Below, piece by piece: positions 51,014-60,229 of a stretch of 64,000 nucleotides of DNA (its first letter is position 1; each line of letters opens with the position of its first letter). Under the pieces are notes generated by a model, which saw only the letters and a program-made list of their open reading frames with translations, was not told the DNA's origin and ran no database searches. The translations under genes were made by a program, and so were the position numbers. The DNA comes from Shewanella livingstonensis (lineage in GTDB: Bacteria > Pseudomonadota > Gammaproteobacteria > Enterobacterales > Shewanellaceae). The DNA is taken from NCBI RefSeq assembly GCF_003855395.1, contig NZ_CP034015.1, positions 2,986,001-3,050,000 on the forward strand. The letters run 5' to 3'.

Positions 51014-51344
51014 ATAAATCAATACCAACCATTTGTTGAATTTCGTCTCGTTTAGCAGAATGCTGAGTCGATAAATATTGTGCAATAGCACCACGTTGAC
51101 TATGAGTATCACGATCATATTCAACACGTGCTTGCTGTTTAGCCGACAAGGTTGGATCATCAACAATGGCTATGTTACGAGTTTCTATACCTTGAACGTC
51201 TTGGTCCAAGATAGAAGCATTAACAATAGTTGGTTCACGGGCCGCTATTATTGGCCGATTTCCAGCTACAGCTTGGCTCAGGCTGATAGGGCCTGATTGA
51301 TTATTTGCCATTGATAATGCTGGATTTATCGCCATTAACGACAC
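51006..51344 (-). CDS. Conserved-looking hypothetical protein, 112 residues
   Basis: No signal peptide or TM segment. Ala- and Gln-rich N-terminus (SLSQAVAGNRPIIAAREPT), then a charged helical C-terminal half (AKQQARVEYDRDTHSQRGAIAQYLSTQHS). The GTG at 51344 has AAAGG 6 bases upstream; an ATG three codons later is the alternative. Its stop overlaps the M50 start, and tsaB lies 50 bp upstream, so it belongs to the same transcript. Function unknown. Confidence 0.65.
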   Translation of the reverse strand: MSLMAINPALSMANNQSGPISLSQAVAGNRPIIAAREPTIVNASILDQDVQGIETRNIAIVDDPTLSAKQQARVEYDRDTHSQRGAIAQYLSTQHSAKRDEIQQMVGIDLYA

Positions 51345-51394
51345 CGTTTACCTTTCGTTGTATCTTCTACTTTATGTCAAATAACCTTGAATGG

Positions 51395-52096
51395 CTATTC
51401 CCTACCCGGAAGTTTTTTCCATGTAACGGTATCTCGTAGGTACACAGGCGAAAGCTCGTCGACTGTGGTGTGTAAACCTTGTTGGTATCCATGCTGAGCA
51501 AGAATTAACATCGCCTTGGCATCTGGATAAGTGGCTTGGCTACACAAAGTGATGTTTGGCGCGATAGTCAACAGCTGTGGATAGGCTTCAAAGCCTGTAC
51601 CACAAACGCTAATATTTTGCTCTGTATCGAGAATCAATTCTATCGCTTCAGGCAAGCTTACGTGTTCCTCACCCACTAAGGTAGCAATGCCGTCTTTGGC
51701 AATGTATTGGCCCCAATACACTTCCTTCATGCGGGCATCAATACAACACAAAATTTGCGTTGCCCCGAGCTCTGTAATCGCTAATTGAGCCATTGCCGCT
51801 AATGTTGAAAGACCAATAACCGGTAAATCAAGACCCAAAGCTAAGCCTTGAGTCATACTGGTGCAAATACGTATACCGGTAAAACTACCTGGGCCTCGGC
51901 CATAGGCAATCATGTCTACATCAGCCAATGTCACTTGGGCTTGGGCCAGTACTTCATCAACCATAGGTAATAAACGTTGGCTATGTTCACGTGGAGCATC
52001 AGCAATAAGTGCAAACACCTTACCATTAATGGTTAATGCGGCAGAGCAAGTTTCGGTGCAAGTATCAAGAGCGAGGATGGTTAACGGCTTTGGCAT
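51395..52096 (-). CDS. tsaB: tRNA threonylcarbamoyladenosine biosynthesis protein TsaB
   Basis: A 233-residue ASKHA-fold partner of TsaD needed for t6A at position 37 of ANN-decoding tRNAs. ILALDTCTETCSAAL, PREHSQRLLPMVDEVL and GRGPGSFTGIRI are family marks. The yoaA-tsaB order matches E. coli. Confidence 0.95.
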   Translation of the reverse strand: MPKPLTILALDTCTETCSAALTINGKVFALIADAPREHSQRLLPMVDEVLAQAQVTLADVDMIAYGRGPGSFTGIRICTSMTQGLALGLDLPVIGLSTLAAMAQLAITELGATQILCCIDARMKEVYWGQYIAKDGIATLVGEEHVSLPEAIELILDTEQNISVCGTGFEAYPQLLTIAPNITLCSQATYPDAKAMLILAQHGYQQGLHTTVDELSPVYLRDTVTWKKLPGRE

Positions 52097-52169
52097 TATG
52101 ATGGGTTACCCAGTAAAAAAACATCAAATATACTCAATATGATAACTGATGTGCAGCGTTTTAAAAAGC

Positions 52170-54095
52170 TTAAGGGATTTGTTTTAAAAATTGTAATGCC
52201 CGGTCTAAGTCACGTGTGCGCTGCATTGGCGGTAGAGAATTAATAAACGCTTGGCCATAAGCACGATTAACAATACGGTTATCGCACAAAATAAGCACTC
52301 CGCGATCTTTTTCGTCGCGAATGAGTCGACCAACACCTTGCTTAAGGCTTATCACCGCTTGAGGTAAAGAAATGTGGGTAAAAGGGTCAAGCCCCTGACG
52401 TTCGGCATTTGCCGCCCGGGCTTTGTATAAGGCATCATCTGGCGATACAAATGGTAATTTATCGATAATCACGCAACTGAGTAATTTACCCCGAACATCA
52501 ACGCCCTCCCAAAAGCTACTCGTGCCGAGTAAAACTGCATTTCCTAACTGTCTAAATTTATTTAATAAGCTTTGCTTGCTGGCTTGGCCTTGTACCAGTA
52601 AAGGATAAGCGACTTTACCTTGTAAAGCTGAAGCAACTTGTGCGAGCATTTGATGACTGGTAAATAAAATAAACGTACGCCCTTGTGCCGCATTGATTGC
52701 TTGAATACAGACCTCAACCAATTGCTTCACCGTATGCTCCGACTGCCCTACCTTACCTAAATGACGCGGCACACAAAATACTGCTTGGTTAGGATAATCA
52801 AATGGGCTGTCTAAAATAATTTGTTGCGCTGATGATAAGCCCAGCTCTGTCGCAAAATGCCCCAGACTTCGGTTTACTTGCAAGGTTGCTGAGGTGAAAA
52901 TCCACCGAGTACTGGCATCAAATAACTGCTGACATTGCTTAGCCACATTGATAGGGCTCAGCCTTAACATCACAAATCGTGGACCTAACTCTACGCTGTA
53001 GGCCGCTTGTATGTCTTTGCATTCAAAATAATCTTGTAGTTTTTCAGCTAATTCATGTAATTGTTCAAAGGCTAAGTCGAGTTGATCATCGCGGCCAAGA
53101 TGATGACGCATGACATTAGCCAGATCGATGAGCGCTTGTTGTAATGTCCATGACACTGTAGCCAAGTGCTTATTAGCAAGCACTTTACGCCAATCAAATA
53201 CTTGATTTTCGTACATGGCATTATGCCAGTCACTTAAGGCCAATAAGCCACGTTGCGACAATTGCTCTAGCTGAATGCTGTCGCGAATAACTGCTTTGTG
53301 TATTTTGATGATGCCATTCAATAGCAGATCGATTTCACGACTGGAAATATGGCTGCCAAAATAGTTGATGCAAATATCGGGCACCAAATGCGCTTCATCA
53401 AAAATCACTACATCGGCATCGGGTAATAACTCAGCAAAGCCTGTATCTTTAAGTAATCGGTCAGCAAAAAATAAATGATGATTAACTACTACCACTTTAG
53501 CATCCATTGCCTTAATGCGCGCTTTACGGGTAAAACACACATCATAATGGTCGCATTTTTTCCCAGTACAAGTTTCTTTGGTACTAACAACCGTTGGGAT
53601 CACCTCGGAATGTTCAGCAACCGAGGTTAAATTACCAATATCGCCATCTTTAGTTAAATGTGCCCACTGATTAATTTTTAATAAATCATCAATATAATAT
53701 TCCGTAAACTGGCTGGCCATGTGCATTTGTTTTTCGAGGCGTAATTGGCACAAATAATTATTGCGCCCTTTAAGTAATGCAACCTTCACATGGATATCGA
53801 GCATGGTTAATAATGTAGGTAAGTCTTTGAGGAATAACTGTTCTTGCAGATTTTTACTGCCGGTACTTACCACCACTTGTTTACCACTAAGCAGTGCCGG
53901 AATTAAATACGCAAACGTTTTACCGACCCCTGTACCCGCTTCTAAAATGAGATTGTGCTTTTTAGCAATCGCGTCACTTACTGCCACAGCCATATCGGTT
54001 TGAGTTTGGCGGTTATGATAGTTGTGTACATGTTTTGCTAACGCACCGCGCTCGCTAAATTCATGGATAACAGATTGGGTCAGTGTCGAGCTCAA
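52170..54095 (-). CDS. yoaA: DinG/XPD-family helicase YoaA
   Basis: A 641-residue superfamily 2 DNA helicase. Walker A EAGTGVGKTFAYLIPAL (residues 52-68 region), DEAH box in VVIFDEAHLV, and motif VI LKQGVGRLIRDEKDRG. Between I and II are the Cys residues of an Fe-S cluster (YLCQLRLEK, CTGKKCDHYDVCF). In E. coli YoaA works with HolC in repair of stalled forks. The start is TTG at 54095 with AGGA just upstream. Confidence 0.93.
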   Translation of the reverse strand: MSSTLTQSVIHEFSERGALAKHVHNYHNRQTQTDMAVAVSDAIAKKHNLILEAGTGVGKTFAYLIPALLSGKQVVVSTGSKNLQEQLFLKDLPTLLTMLDIHVKVALLKGRNNYLCQLRLEKQMHMASQFTEYYIDDLLKINQWAHLTKDGDIGNLTSVAEHSEVIPTVVSTKETCTGKKCDHYDVCFTRKARIKAMDAKVVVVNHHLFFADRLLKDTGFAELLPDADVVIFDEAHLVPDICINYFGSHISSREIDLLLNGIIKIHKAVIRDSIQLEQLSQRGLLALSDWHNAMYENQVFDWRKVLANKHLATVSWTLQQALIDLANVMRHHLGRDDQLDLAFEQLHELAEKLQDYFECKDIQAAYSVELGPRFVMLRLSPINVAKQCQQLFDASTRWIFTSATLQVNRSLGHFATELGLSSAQQIILDSPFDYPNQAVFCVPRHLGKVGQSEHTVKQLVEVCIQAINAAQGRTFILFTSHQMLAQVASALQGKVAYPLLVQGQASKQSLLNKFRQLGNAVLLGTSSFWEGVDVRGKLLSCVIIDKLPFVSPDDALYKARAANAERQGLDPFTHISLPQAVISLKQGVGRLIRDEKDRGVLILCDNRIVNRAYGQAFINSLPPMQRTRDLDRALQFLKQIP

Positions 54096-54323
54096 AGTAT
54101 CCTCAAATTATTGCGCTAATGCTGATGAAATATGGTTTAGGCTATTATGCTTATAACGGCTTCATCTTCCAACTGTTTATCGCCAAAACTGTAAAGACAT
54201 TTGTGATAGCAATATCGATTATCTGGCTGATTAAACTGACAACCATAACCAAAAAATGCTGGCCACCAGCGTGACACAGCATTTTTTGACTCTTATAATT
54301 TCAATCCATTACTAATCTGTAAC

Positions 54324-54851
54324 TTATTGAGAGAACACCTTCTGAACATGGTTTTCTGGGGTGAGTTCAAACGCCACCTGTTGATTAGTAGCCTTGCGTT
54401 TAACACTCATGCTCATTACTTTTTCTGCCGCCGCCTGACCAAACAAGTCAAATGACAATGTCCAATCAGTCGTTTTAACATCAATAGCAAAACGCCCCAT
54501 GACAATTAATTGAGTTGCCGTATCAGCATCATGATGATCATCACCCAATGAAAACATTAACCCCTCTAGTGGGCGCAAACCGTTTTTATCTGTCAATTTT
54601 ACTTTAGCCAATATTTGAGTGATGATCTCTGCACGATGAGAGTTAAATTCAACCGTTGATAAATGGCCATTAATGTCATCATCTATATCATTAAATGCAC
54701 TAATCGGTAATGACAACACCATAAATGCACCATTATTGACCATATTAATAGTGCCATGTTGAGCAACCATCATGTGCGATTCAGCTTCTGTTACCATCAA
54801 TAAATTCATCATAAAAATAACCGCCATCACCTTATGTCTCAGAACGTGCAT
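54324..54851 (-). CDS. Exported hypothetical protein with an EF-hand-like loop
   Basis: A 175-residue protein with a Met-rich signal segment (VMAVIFMMNLLMVTEA, residues 8-23). DIDDDINGHLSTVEF near residue 55 fits a calcium-binding EF-hand loop (Asp at 1, 3 and 5, Gly at 6, Glu at 12). The rest is beta-like and unrecognised. It starts about 31 bp downstream of the YHYH lipoprotein gene, on the same strand, so a two-gene unit of possibly metal-binding surface proteins is likely. Confidence 0.65.
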   Translation of the reverse strand: MHVLRHKVMAVIFMMNLLMVTEAESHMMVAQHGTINMVNNGAFMVLSLPISAFNDIDDDINGHLSTVEFNSHRAEIITQILAKVKLTDKNGLRPLEGLMFSLGDDHHDADTATQLIVMGRFAIDVKTTDWTLSFDLFGQAAAEKVMSMSVKRKATNQQVAFELTPENHVQKVFSQ

Positions 54852-54882
54852 TCGATGTCCCCCTTAAGTGCCATATAGTTGA

Positions 54883-55902
54883 TTATTGAGGTGGAGGTAA
54901 TTGGCCTGCTGCTTCAACTTCACCTTTAACACATCGTTGAAAGAACGGGTAACTATCTGTTGCGTAATAATGATAAATGCCATTTGGAAACTCTGGCGTG
55001 ACCCCAACGCGGCCGTTACATTCATCCAAGTCGCCCGAGCCTTCTACATATTCCCAGTCTTGTTTAAAGGTACCTAAAGCATATAAATCCGTTGATGGTC
55101 TGCTATCACTTACTGCTGTGACTAACTGATAACTGCCAGTTAGCACTTTAAGTGTTGAAGTAGCATCATCGGCTGTGGCATAACCGTAACGAGCGTAAAT
55201 CGGAAATCCATCAGATGCCCATGCAATTAAGGTCATGGTGTTGCTACTACCACCATGTAGCGTAATAAAACCTTCTGGCATACCGTGATAATGATATTCA
55301 CCGTTTGGTTGAACATGGGCATTATTGTCATCGGTTCCAAAATCAAAACTGGATTGGCCTAACGCCTCAATATTCCAGTTGCCGACATTCATACCTGGGT
55401 CGCAAATTAAACCTGAGTCATCACAAGTGCCGCCGGTGCTGGCATCAATTTTCACTCCATTTAACACATATCCCTGTGGGCCTGACGGGCCACCTAATTC
55501 TGTAGCCACATCGGTTTTAACGGGCTGCAAAGTAATACTTGCTGTAATGTCTTGCTCGGTGATCATGTTTGGATTGCCATCATTGGGAAAAGTGCCAACT
55601 GCATGGTCAGGAATACCGTTCGCCACTAAATTGCGCATATCATCAGCACAAGTCCATTGTGACTCGCTGTTATACCCCACTGAATCAGAATCATTAAATT
55701 CGCTATAGGTATAGTCACATAACACACCATCGGTGGTGCCATCAGTACTTACACCATTATCTATGCTTGTATCGATCACAATGGTACTGTCATCGGTTAT
55801 CACTGTGTTTTCATCACTGCTGTTACAGGCCGTTAATAAACCTGCTAATACCAAAGTACACAATATTGATTGAGTAAAATGACGATGTTTTACAGATAAT
55901 TT
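54883..55902 (-). CDS. YHYH-domain lipoprotein
   Basis: A 339-residue protein with lipoprotein signal (LVLAGLLTAC), Thr/Asp-rich linker (about residues 23-50), then a domain with the signature GEYHYHGMPEG and later NGIYHYYATDSYPFF, as in YHYH proteins; copper or other metal binding through these His residues is plausible but not shown. AGGAAT 9 bases before the ATG at 55902 fixes the start; an upstream in-frame codon at 55947 lacks this. Confidence 0.85.
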   Translation of the reverse strand, partial: KLSVKHRHFTQSILCTLVLAGLLTACNSSDENTVITDDSTIVIDTSIDNGVSTDGTTDGVLCDYTYSEFNDSDSVGYNSESQWTCADDMRNLVANGIPDHAVGTFPNDGNPNMITEQDITASITLQPVKTDVATELGGPSGPQGYVLNGVKIDASTGGTCDDSGLICDPGMNVGNWNIEALGQSSFDFGTDDNNAHVQPNGEYHYHGMPEGFITLHGGSSNTMTLIAWASDGFPIYARYGYATADDATSTLKVLTGSYQLVTAVSDSRPSTDLYALGTFKQDWEYVEGSGDLDECNGRVGVTPEFPNGIYHYYATDSYPFFQRCVKGEVEAAGQLPPPQ

Positions 55903-56185
55903 CATGTCATCGATTCCTTTATATGGATCGTAAAGTTGTTTAATCAAGGAGATACTTAATTGCCTATCGATGATATAGAGACAAAGTGCAGAAATTATGC
56001 AGAAAAATCACAAAAGTAATGGATATGATAAACGTGATAACTTTAACGGTGCCGTTTGCAAGCTTAGTAGAAGGGGTTGAGACATCATTCAGAGACAAAA
56101 TAGACGGCTATTAAAGCGCCAAATATATCATGTAAATATTAACGAATTTCAGTTAAAAATAGTGTCAGCAATCTATCCTTCGATG
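55903..56185. other. Upstream region of the YHYH lipoprotein gene
   Basis: AT-rich, with no gene seen; the promoter of the YHYH unit should lie here. Confidence 0.4.
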
Positions 56186-56454
56186 CTAGGGCCTGTTGAT
56201 CTTTGCTGGTTATTTTTGCAGCGAATTGTTGGCCATTTGTACAAGGCAGAGACTTTGAGGTGTAGTTATTCTACATAAAAAGTCGATAACACAGTAAAAA
56301 TGGCCAACAAACGCTGCCCGAAGGGTTCGGCTAAAAACGTTTTACTCTTTGTTGAATGCATTTTGCTTAGATGACTAGGCATCAATCCATTCGCCTCGAT
56401 TAAAACGTTTTTAACTCGAACAAAATTCAACCAGCAAAGATCAACAGGCCCTAG
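56186..56454. mobile_element. MITE with perfect 25-bp terminal inverted repeats (copy 2)
   Basis: The 25 bases at 56186-56210, starting CTAGGGCCTGTTGATC, are exactly repeated in inverted form at 56430-56454. The element may be 261 bp (56190-56450) with CTAG duplicated, or slightly longer with only TA duplicated; the palindromic flank leaves both open. The inside aligns with 30250-30529 in the opposite orientation. It has no transposase gene. Intact ends suggest recent movement by an enzyme encoded elsewhere. Confidence 0.9.
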
Positions 56455-56637
56455 TGATGACACTAAAATTTGACGCAGTTAAATAAATAACTTTTCACTA
56501 AATTTGAAGATAACAGGCATTATAAACAGAGTTTACATATCAAAGGCCTTTAGCGAATATGGTTACAAGGTAATGACAAGGTCGTTATTCGGTTATTGAC
56601 ATCCAATAGCTTACACTCGCTAAATAATTGCAACAAA
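56455..56637. other. Gap between MITE copy 2 and the mini-thioredoxin gene
   Basis: AT-rich with no recognised feature; it would carry the end of the permease/thioredoxin transcript, but no clear terminator is seen. Confidence 0.35.
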
Positions 56638-56868
56638 CTATAGCCACATTGCCATTTGTGCTTTGGTGGGTTTACTGCCTTTGTGTACCACTTTTTCATC
56701 TACCACTACAGCAGGCGTACTCATAACCTCATATGCCATAATTTGCGCCATATCGGTCACTTTCTCTATTTTTACTATAACTCCCTTTTCATCTGCAACA
56801 GCTTGAGCAAGTTCTGCGGTTTCAAGGCATTTTTTACAGCCAGAACCTAAGACTTTAATTATTTTCAT
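56638..56868 (-). CDS. Small thioredoxin-like redox protein (CxxC)
   Basis: A 76-residue protein with IKVLGSGCKKCLETAELA (Cys11 and Cys14) and the cis-Pro motif MSTPAVVVDEKVV, the pattern of redox-active disulfide protein 2-type mini-thioredoxins. AAGGA lies upstream. It starts 32 bp after the permease gene. This permease plus mini-thioredoxin pairing is common in DUF318/ArsP loci. Confidence 0.9.
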   Translation of the reverse strand: MKIIKVLGSGCKKCLETAELAQAVADEKGVIVKIEKVTDMAQIMAYEVMSTPAVVVDEKVVHKGSKPTKAQMAMWL

Positions 56869-56899
56869 ATTATATCCTTATTGATTGTTTATATTGAAA

Positions 56900-57901
56900 T
56901 TACAATACTGGCGCTAGCGCATTAAAAATCCAACCTACCAGTGTAAATGCGACTAATAATAGACAAAATAATATCGCTAACAAACGCCATTGCATGACTT
57001 GTTTTAATAAAATAAACTCTGGAAAACTGGCTGCAACGGTACTCATACAAAAAGCTAATGTGGTCCCAATAGGTAGACCATTCATAATCAGGCTTTCCAT
57101 CACTGGAATCACTCCCGTTGCATTAGAATACAGCGGAATACCAAGTACTACTGCAGCAGGTACAGACCACCATTGTCCGTCACCTAAATGGGCTTCAATC
57201 CAACCGTCAGGTACAAAACCATGTAATGCTGCGCCTAAGCCGACACCTATAATGACCCATTTCCATACTCGACCAAAAATATCCAACATTTCAGTTTTTG
57301 CAAACTGGTGTCGTTGTGGCAACGACAGTTTTTCCACATTCGCGCCATTATCAATCGTATTAGCACTGGTCTTATTCTGGCCGCGTTTTAGCGCTTCAGC
57401 CGCAAACGATTGTAACCAACGCTCAGCCTTAATACAGTCGAGAAATAAACCACCTAACATGCCAACGGTCATGCCGACCGCGATATACAACAAGGTAAAC
57501 TTAAGTCCCAATAAACTCATTAGCAATAATATTGCCACCTCGTTAATTAAGGGAGAAGTAATCAAAAAGCTCATGGTGATCCCCAACGGGATCCCCGCAG
57601 AGGTAAAGCCTAAAAACACGGGAATACTCGAACAAGAACAAAATGGCGTTATGGCGCCAAAGCTAGATCCCATTAAGTAACCTAACCCTTTGTGTTTCCC
57701 TGCTAAGTAATCCCTCACCCGCTCAACATTTAATGATGCTCGCATTAGGGCGATGAAATAAATCATGACCAGAAGTAAAGCAAAAATTTTAGTGACATCT
57801 TCAACAAAAAAATGCAGAGCATCACCGAGTTTGGTCTCTGGCGAGAACCCCAATAAACTGTATATAAACCAAGATGCAAAATCTGAAAATACCTGAAACA
57901 T
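56900..57901 (-). CDS. DUF318/ArsP-like permease
   Basis: A 333-residue membrane protein with about eight to ten TM segments. It carries the conserved GAITPFCSCSSIPVFLGFTSAGIP (two Cys in CSC) and PLINEVAILLLMSLLG of this family, and VLGIPLYSNATGVIPVMESL in the second half. ArsP members export organoarsenicals through such thiols; other members may move other substrates. No ArsR-type regulator is next to it, so the arsenic link is inferred only. Confidence 0.85.
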   Translation of the reverse strand: MFQVFSDFASWFIYSLLGFSPETKLGDALHFFVEDVTKIFALLLVMIYFIALMRASLNVERVRDYLAGKHKGLGYLMGSSFGAITPFCSCSSIPVFLGFTSAGIPLGITMSFLITSPLINEVAILLLMSLLGLKFTLLYIAVGMTVGMLGGLFLDCIKAERWLQSFAAEALKRGQNKTSANTIDNGANVEKLSLPQRHQFAKTEMLDIFGRVWKWVIIGVGLGAALHGFVPDGWIEAHLGDGQWWSVPAAVVLGIPLYSNATGVIPVMESLIMNGLPIGTTLAFCMSTVAASFPEFILLKQVMQWRLLAILFCLLLVAFTLVGWIFNALAPVL

Positions 57902-58113
57902 AAGTTATGGCTCGATAAACATCATAACCTTACGATAGCGTTTTTTTAAGGTGCAATATAAGAGCTAGCTCTCGCTTTAGGTGGACAGTAGAAATCAACG
58001 TAACCAGCAGAGTAAGCATACTTATAATTTGAGGCGATGTGATCAATTGCCATTAAAGATAACATCATTATTTGACATGAGTATTAACCGAAAAAATCAG
58101 TAAGTATAAAAAC

Positions 58114-58482
58114 TTAGTACAATTTGGTACGACGGTTTTTCTCACTTAATCGTAATGCCCAGTTACCGTTATGTTGCTGCTCACAGGCGCTTTCAGTGTC
58201 AAAGCTAACATGTTGATAGGCATCTTTGATCTCAATCCCCTCATGAGTTAGGGTGTGTTGAATTAAGGCTACCAATACCGCTTTATCACCACTTTGCTTA
58301 AATTGACTCAGTTGTGTTTCAGTATCAAATATACAAACAATCCGTAAACTTTTAGGATACTTTTCATAATCAACAATATGGGTAATCCACGCAAAACCAG
58401 AGTAAGCGACCAATGCATGTTCGCACACCGCAGTTAATCCCACTCTTAATTGATTGTCTATTTTTTTATCAGTTTTACGCAT
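58114..58482 (-). CDS. Hypothetical cytoplasmic protein, 122 residues
   Basis: Begins MRKTDKKIDNQLRVGLTAVCEHALVAYSGFAWITHIVDYEKYPKS in outline, with a compact mix of strands and helices and a basic C-terminus ending RRTKLY. No signal peptide or TM segment. I do not recognise a family with confidence; similar proteins have been labelled Fis-like in databases, but I see no helix-turn-helix. It is divergent from the helical-repeat protein gene. Confidence 0.6.
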   Translation of the reverse strand: MRKTDKKIDNQLRVGLTAVCEHALVAYSGFAWITHIVDYEKYPKSLRIVCIFDTETQLSQFKQSGDKAVLVALIQHTLTHEGIEIKDAYQHVSFDTESACEQQHNGNWALRLSEKNRRTKLY

Positions 58483-58687
58483 TATTACTCGCTTTTGGCC
58501 ACATAAGCCTAAAATACTAATGTAAAATTCATTATAAAGAGTTAATTCATTATAAAATTTAATAAGTTAACGACGATCCTATCACATCAATTACTGAACA
58601 ATTCATTGCAATGTTATTAGCATCATAATAACGTAACCACAATGAGAGTGATTTGAACAAACTTAGCAAGCTTAAGGAAAAGCAATA

Positions 58688-60031
58688 ATGAAATGGTTAA
58701 TCGTGGTAGTAACAAGTTGGTGTGTAGGGTTTATCAGTTATCCACTGATCTGGCCTAGTGACACCATAAACCTGCCTGAAATTCGGGAGGGATTCAGCAA
58801 AATACCACAAACCAGCAATTCCAACTCAATATCAACAGATAAATCGACTCTGGTCGCTGTAAATTCTTCTAGCCAAAACGTTCACGACCGAGAGGCCTTT
58901 AAGGCATCATTAAACACTGATGAAACACCGTATATGTCAATTTTTCGTATCATGCAACTGGCCGAACAAGATCCTCTTGAAGCATTACTTGTAGCACAAG
59001 AAACTCAGCATGAAGACTTATATGGATTAATTTTGGAAATAGCCGGGAAAATGCAGTTTTCAAACGTAATATCATGGTTAGAAGAGCAAAAGTCAACCGA
59101 CCTATATGAATCATTACTCGACAGTTATTTGCGCGGTTTAGCGTCTGTAAATCCACAACAGGCGTTAAGCGATATTGAGTTATTGGCAGTTGAACCAATG
59201 AAGTCATCGATCATGATGTCGATTGTTGATTCATGGGCTAGCTCTGATGCAATCGCCGCATTTGAATGGTTAAAAATGCAACCTGAAACTCAATCGACAT
59301 TAAAAATGTACTTAAATACCATGTATTATTACATTGAGCAGTCACCTAATGAAGCGGCGAATCTTATTTCATCGCTACCATTAAATGAGTCAACTAATTA
59401 TTTGATCACCTCAATGGTATATCAGTTAGTTGAAAAAAATATTCAAGAAGCCGTTGATTGGTTGGACGGTATTGCAGTTGAGCAACGTGCCAGCGGTGTA
59501 TTTATTATTTCACGTAAAATGGCTGAAACCGATCCTGAAGCTGCTTTAGTATTTTTAAATAATCAAAAACAAGCCTACGACTTAAATCAAGACTATTTCA
59601 ATAGTGCATTAGCAGAAATCGCCAGTGTTGAACCCAACATGATGTTAGCGCGAATAGAGAACTATGAGACCAGCGTGCAGCGCGATATTATAATTAATGC
59701 CAGCTATGCTCTGGCAGACCATTCTGAAACTGATTTTTTGCAAGTTATTAATTCATTGTCTAATGACAACAAGGATATCGCTTTTAATCAACGTTCTGCT
59801 CAGCTTAGTCAAACGGATCCGCAACAAGCTTTTAATGTCGCCGAACGGATTAATGACCCAACAACCCGCCTGGAATCAATCTCAAGTACCATCAATGTAT
59901 GGAGTGGCTTCGACAAACGAGCGGCGTTGACAGCCATTGATAATTCGAGCCAATTATCGACCAGCCAAAAAGCCGAAATAAGCAGTCAAATACAATTACA
60001 GCTAACACCATCGAATATTATCTATCCGTAA
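58688..60031 (+). CDS. Membrane-anchored or exported helical-repeat protein
   Basis: A 447-residue protein with an N-terminal hydrophobic segment (LIVVVTSWCVGFISYPLIW, residues 3-21), a low-complexity Ser/Asn linker (about 45-70), then an all-helical solenoid-like region. Recurrent short motifs about 30-37 residues apart include FSNVISWLEEQ, AIAAFEWLKMQ, IQEAVDWLDGI and phrases such as DPEAAL, NPQQAL and DPQQAF. This looks like a TPR/SEL1-like repeat array, but the consensus does not match TPR well. Function unknown; AAGG lies upstream of the ATG. Confidence 0.68.
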   Translation: MKWLIVVVTSWCVGFISYPLIWPSDTINLPEIREGFSKIPQTSNSNSISTDKSTLVAVNSSSQNVHDREAFKASLNTDETPYMSIFRIMQLAEQDPLEALLVAQETQHEDLYGLILEIAGKMQFSNVISWLEEQKSTDLYESLLDSYLRGLASVNPQQALSDIELLAVEPMKSSIMMSIVDSWASSDAIAAFEWLKMQPETQSTLKMYLNTMYYYIEQSPNEAANLISSLPLNESTNYLITSMVYQLVEKNIQEAVDWLDGIAVEQRASGVFIISRKMAETDPEAALVFLNNQKQAYDLNQDYFNSALAEIASVEPNMMLARIENYETSVQRDIIINASYALADHSETDFLQVINSLSNDNKDIAFNQRSAQLSQTDPQQAFNVAERINDPTTRLESISSTINVWSGFDKRAALTAIDNSSQLSTSQKAEISSQIQLQLTPSNIIYP

Positions 60032-60229
60032 ATAACGATTTATGATTGGCGAACTAATTTGAAAGGTCGATACTTTTAATCATTTTTTAAGTCAATAGGC
60101 GTTATCAAGCAATCAAAAACAATGGACAATCGTTTTTGAAATTAAAAGTAGACTATGATCAGATTATCGATAGCATGAAGGTTGTTAGGATTATCATGTG
60201 GCTAAATAGCAATATTATTGCAGAGGGTC

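Noticed and set aside
54083..54274. 63-codon plus-strand frame over the yoaA start and adjoining gap
   Set aside because: The hydrophobic sequence looks protein-like, but it overlaps the yoaA start antisense, lacks a Shine-Dalgarno and matches no family I know.
56266..56463. 65-codon minus-strand frame inside the MITE
   Set aside because: It arises from repeat sequence; the equivalent frame is not kept in the second copy, so it is not a gene.
56994..57680. 228-codon plus-strand frame opposite the ArsP-like permease
   Set aside because: Long, but antisense to a clear membrane permease with the conserved CSC motif; its composition (Pro, Thr, Asn, Lys) is typical of a reverse shadow.
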